From assembly GCA_024138025.1 (NCBI GenBank), contig JAMXBD010001212.1, forward strand, positions 372,001 to 436,000: a stretch of DNA of 64,000 bases, written 5' to 3'. The number at the start of each line of letters is the position of its first letter. The first letter of the stretch is position 1. Shown one piece after another: positions 60,990 through 64,000 of this stretch. The notes beneath the pieces are model-generated. The model was given only the letters and a program-made list of their open reading frames with translations. It was not told the DNA's origin and searched no databases. Source of the DNA: Combretum micranthum (Eukaryota > Streptophyta > Magnoliopsida > Myrtales > Combretaceae). The position numbers and the translations under genes are program-made.

Positions 60990-62188
60990 AGATGATCATT
61001 TCGGTAATTAGTCTTTTGGCCCAATCTAATATCATAGGCCAGTCTTCTAGACTAGTGATAGGGCTTAGAAGACCAAGTCCAATAAGGGAATCATACGAAG
61101 ATTTAGCTTGGTAGGCTCGAAACAAGAATCGTTGGACTAGTTTATTTTACTCTTGGGCTAATTCGATTTTCTTGTGCGAGAAAAATAGACTCTAAAAATG
61201 TCTTCCTAGGTTAATTTGGGCTTCATTTGGCTAAATTAGGATTATGTGGACTAAAATGAGCCTTAAGCCCTTTTATATTGAAAATAGGCGATTTTAAATC
61301 AATAATGGACTTCTTTTATATTATAAAAACCATTAGGCTCTTTCCAAACCCATTTGCAAGTCCATCCCATTACTAAAGAAAATAATGCTTCAATCTCAGC
61401 CGTCGAATCTTTGGAAACGATCCAAAGGATGGTGCCAACTTCCAACATCTATAGACAGAAGGCTACTCTTCTCATCCAAGTCAGGATTCTGCATACTGCT
61501 AAGATAGAGGTAACGCAAAAACTTTGTTGAAATAACTTCAGAAAGAATCAAAGCAATTAATTCACTAAGAAGAAGTCAAACGATAAAATCTATCTGATTT
61601 AATCTTCTATCACACTATTTATTGTTGTTGTTGCTGCTCATCGCATCATTCACTCAAAAGTTTAAACAAAAGCGATTCTTCTTCAATTACCGAATGCATG
61701 ACAATTTCCATATATTCATAGTTGTTTTCTATCAATTGTTTGTGCTTAAAAGCAAAAGTTAACAAAACATATGGGTTAAATTGTAAATAGGAGAACGTTC
61801 TTTAACTATCAAACTTAATTAATCGACTTATTTATTTCTGGTGGCATAAATTTGTTGATTTTATTTAAATAAATAACAACGTGTGTTTTCTTTTTCTTTT
61901 ATCAATTTATTACAAAATAGATAAAAATTACTAATAGATGCAGGCGTACATCGCATATGTAAAAGTTGGATACAACAATATAATAAAATTTAAAACATGA
62001 TGTAACTACTGGATCAAACTATATACATAAACAATAATTAAGAAGATCAAAAGTAAACAATATAAAAATACTTCAAAAAAAGGAAATATATGATTAAAGT
62101 AACATGTAATATATGCATTTATTAAAATAAAATACAACGATGCTAATCACATTCTATGTTTTCTACAAATAATTGCATTTAGTTTGAA

Positions 62189-62226
62189 CATCGAGAGATT
62201 ATCATAACATCGAGAGATTATCATAA
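62189..62226 (+). repeat. 19-bp tandem duplication unique to copy 2
   Basis: CATCGAGAGATTATCATAA occurs twice in a row at 62189-62207 and 62208-62226. Copy 1 has it once (about 32599-32617). It is a clean copy-specific event usable as a marker. Confidence 0.9.
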
Positions 62227-62702
62227 ACTATGGATAATATTATAATTAGGATTTTTTATATAAAATATTATCCAATTTGCAAAATATCATTCAATTATGT
62301 TTACATTACTAATGTCATTTGATGGTAAAAAATCATTTTTCTGGAATTTATAATACCTATTGAATGATCAGATACTGGACTGACATCTGCTCCATTTTAT
62401 GATTCCTCTTTCATTTAGGCATGTTTACTTCACACAAAAACGGTTTCTGATCTTCCTTTGATATTTCCTATAGTTAAAACCTTTGGATTGTCAAACCATC
62501 AAGAGATTGTTGATCGAAAATTTGAAACGTGATTTCAATTTATCATGTTCCTCTAGTATTTTCTGTGGTATAAGCCAGCATCACCAGTGGCAACATGCTG
62601 TTGTTGCGCTCCACAATCACTTACTATTAATGCCACTGCTGGCATCCTTTGAATTTCTTGCAGTAATATGAGAGAACCACAATGTTTCAATTGTAATAAA
62701 CT

Positions 62703-62927
62703 TCAAAAAATGTTCAGGAAACATTTTCCATGAAAGAAACACCCGTTGCATATCATGTTACTTTCCACAGCCACCTGTTTTTTATCATCTAAATCAACTC
62801 TACTTTTTACATCAGAGGTCTGCAAGTTTTTGGAAGTCTCGAGCATATTTCCTAATCTGGCAACTTCGGGAGGGGATATAGGTTGCATTCCGTGCCAATG
62901 GCTCTCATGCTGCAATAATAGCTGCCA
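62703..62927 (-). CDS. Unidentified exon-like ORF, copy 2
   Basis: Counterpart of 33089-33316. The frame is kept: ARLGNDKLETS becomes ARLGNMLETS through a 3-base deletion and a substitution, and one Tyr becomes Ser. No family is recognised. Confidence 0.3.
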   Translation of the reverse strand, partial: WQLLLQHESHWHGMQPISPPEVARLGNMLETSKNLQTSDVKSRVDLDDKKQVAVESNMICNGCFFHGKCFLNIF

Positions 62928-64000
62928 AAAGGTATCCTAATTTTTTGCCATAATCAACTACCTAACTGGTTCAAGCTCGACTCAACTATTCTTCAATTAA
63001 ATTTGAGTAAAAATCTTGTAAACCGGCTTCGTTCATTTGCACTACTACTAAAAAGTGAAAACACAGGATAATAATCCTACTCCTATATATGTTTGGTTAC
63101 ATCACATTTAGAACAAAATAGAAAAAATAAAATAATATTTGCTAAAATATGGCTTTAATTCCTTGATGTAAAGATATAGATAACGAATGAACAATAAATT
63201 AAAATAATAGTTCAAGTAAATAGACATGGCAAGTTTTGTAATTATAAGAAAATGTCAGGTATTCTTTAGTATATAAACTATTTGCTGAAGCACTATAGCG
63301 GAATGTTTTATAATACTCGTAGAGGTCCACGATATGAAGCAAATGTTTCCTCTCGCAACTTCACCATCCAAATAGGTTCAGACCCCTAAAATGAGATCTC
63401 CTTCCTGCAATCACATATATTACCATGTACAGAACATATGAAATATCATACAACTGAGCCAAGGTTGAAAACCATCCCATCTATCATTCAAACGACTAAG
63501 GCTAATAATCTCACTACAATCGAGATTTCAACACATAAAATGGAAGGTCTTATACATGGAATTATAAAATATCCCAATTGTGAAAAATATGCAATGTATA
63601 CATGTCTAAATGATTTAGTAGGCATACAATTTAAGTCATGTTTTCTCCATCATATTTAATCTTGCACTGATCCAATCTCAAAACCCTTGTTCCACCTCCA
63701 CATTTTTGCAGAAACTAGAGGCAGCGCTGTGAATTGCCCCCCCAAACATGCCCTTGATACATTCCCACCATAAAAGGGCATCTTCAGCATCCATCCATGA
63801 AGCAAACTACTGAACTTCCAATTGGTTGCCACAACCTAATCTGGTATAATTATTTAGTTTTTCCAATGGCTGCAAACGGAAGGCATCCTAAGAATCTGAA
63901 AACCAAACATTAAATAGACCTTAAGAAAACAGGCAAAATAAAGTAGTAGAAGATATAAGATAACATGAATAAAAGTGACAGAGACAGCATGACTACAACT
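62928..64000. other. Intergenic, copy 2 counterpart of 33317-34391
   Basis: Same content as copy 1, with C7 in place of C9 at 63737-63743. The window ends before the position where the second protease gene would begin. Confidence 0.4.

Larger units (their letters stand above)
58661..62480. other. AT-rich intergenic DNA, copy 2 counterpart of 29066-32860
   Basis: The repeat-motif cluster lies at 59028-59235. (AT)n runs near 59588 and 60958-60986 are longer than in copy 1. A 19-bp tandem duplication at 62189-62226 is unique to this copy. No gene is recognised. Confidence 0.45.
41093..64000 (+). repeat. Long direct repeat, copy 2 (runs off the window)
   Basis: It matches 11508-34391 in order and orientation. 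The offset drifts from 29,585 to 29,609 through small indels. Examples are an AT-to-ATAT change near 41250, longer (AT)n runs near 45929, 52860 and 60958, a 19-bp tandem duplication at 62189-62226, and C9 to C7 at 63737. Because the window ends inside it, the counterpart of the protease gene would lie to the right. Confidence 0.97.

Overview
This is nuclear DNA of a flowering plant, most likely a eudicot. It is very AT-rich, has GT-AG introns, and carries plant-type transposable elements: Ty1/copia, Ty3/gypsy, CACTA with a TNP2-like transposase, and a Cassandra TRIM with a 5S-like LTR. It also holds a QALGGH zinc-finger relic. The species cannot be named from the sequence. Genes are sparse. 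Only two gene types look potentially functional: a three-exon cystatin-related gene, present twice, and a papain-like cysteine protease gene.

Layout. 1-11507: a truncated copia Pol fragment (2-1189), then about 10 kb of decayed DNA. This contains exon relics of unrelated host genes (glutamine synthetase near 3.6 kb, long-chain acyl-CoA synthetase near 5.8 kb, several unidentified exon-like ORFs) and two local direct repeats. It ends in a CACTA transposon terminus whose last base is 11507.

11508-41092 and 41093-64000: one segment present twice in direct orientation. Copy 2 matches copy 1 from its first base to the window end (64000 corresponds to 34391). Differences are mostly 1-3 base or microsatellite indels. 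Each visible copy holds, in order: the cystatin-related gene (13717-14488; 43302-44073), a TNP2 relic, a Cassandra element, a second CACTA-type end, a C2H2 zinc-finger pseudogene, a Ty3/gypsy Gag relic with an LTR, a decayed partial copy of the cystatin-related locus, and long AT-rich stretches. The part visible only once (34392-41092) carries the cysteine protease gene (minus, 35213-37661), a 151-bp foldback element, a SINE-like sequence and the 5' end of an Athila/Tat-like gypsy element. That element is cut at 41092, where copy 2 begins.

Main interpretation. The repeat is either a recent tandem segmental duplication or two haplotypes laid end to end in the assembly. The left edge of copy 1 coincides exactly with a CACTA terminus, while copy 2 shows what looks like the matching empty site. 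So 11508 is probably a transposon insertion point and not the original duplication breakpoint. The linkage of a cystatin-fold gene and a papain-fold protease in one segment is worth noting, but the cystatin-like protein lacks the canonical inhibitory residues, so a working inhibitor-protease pair is only a hypothesis.
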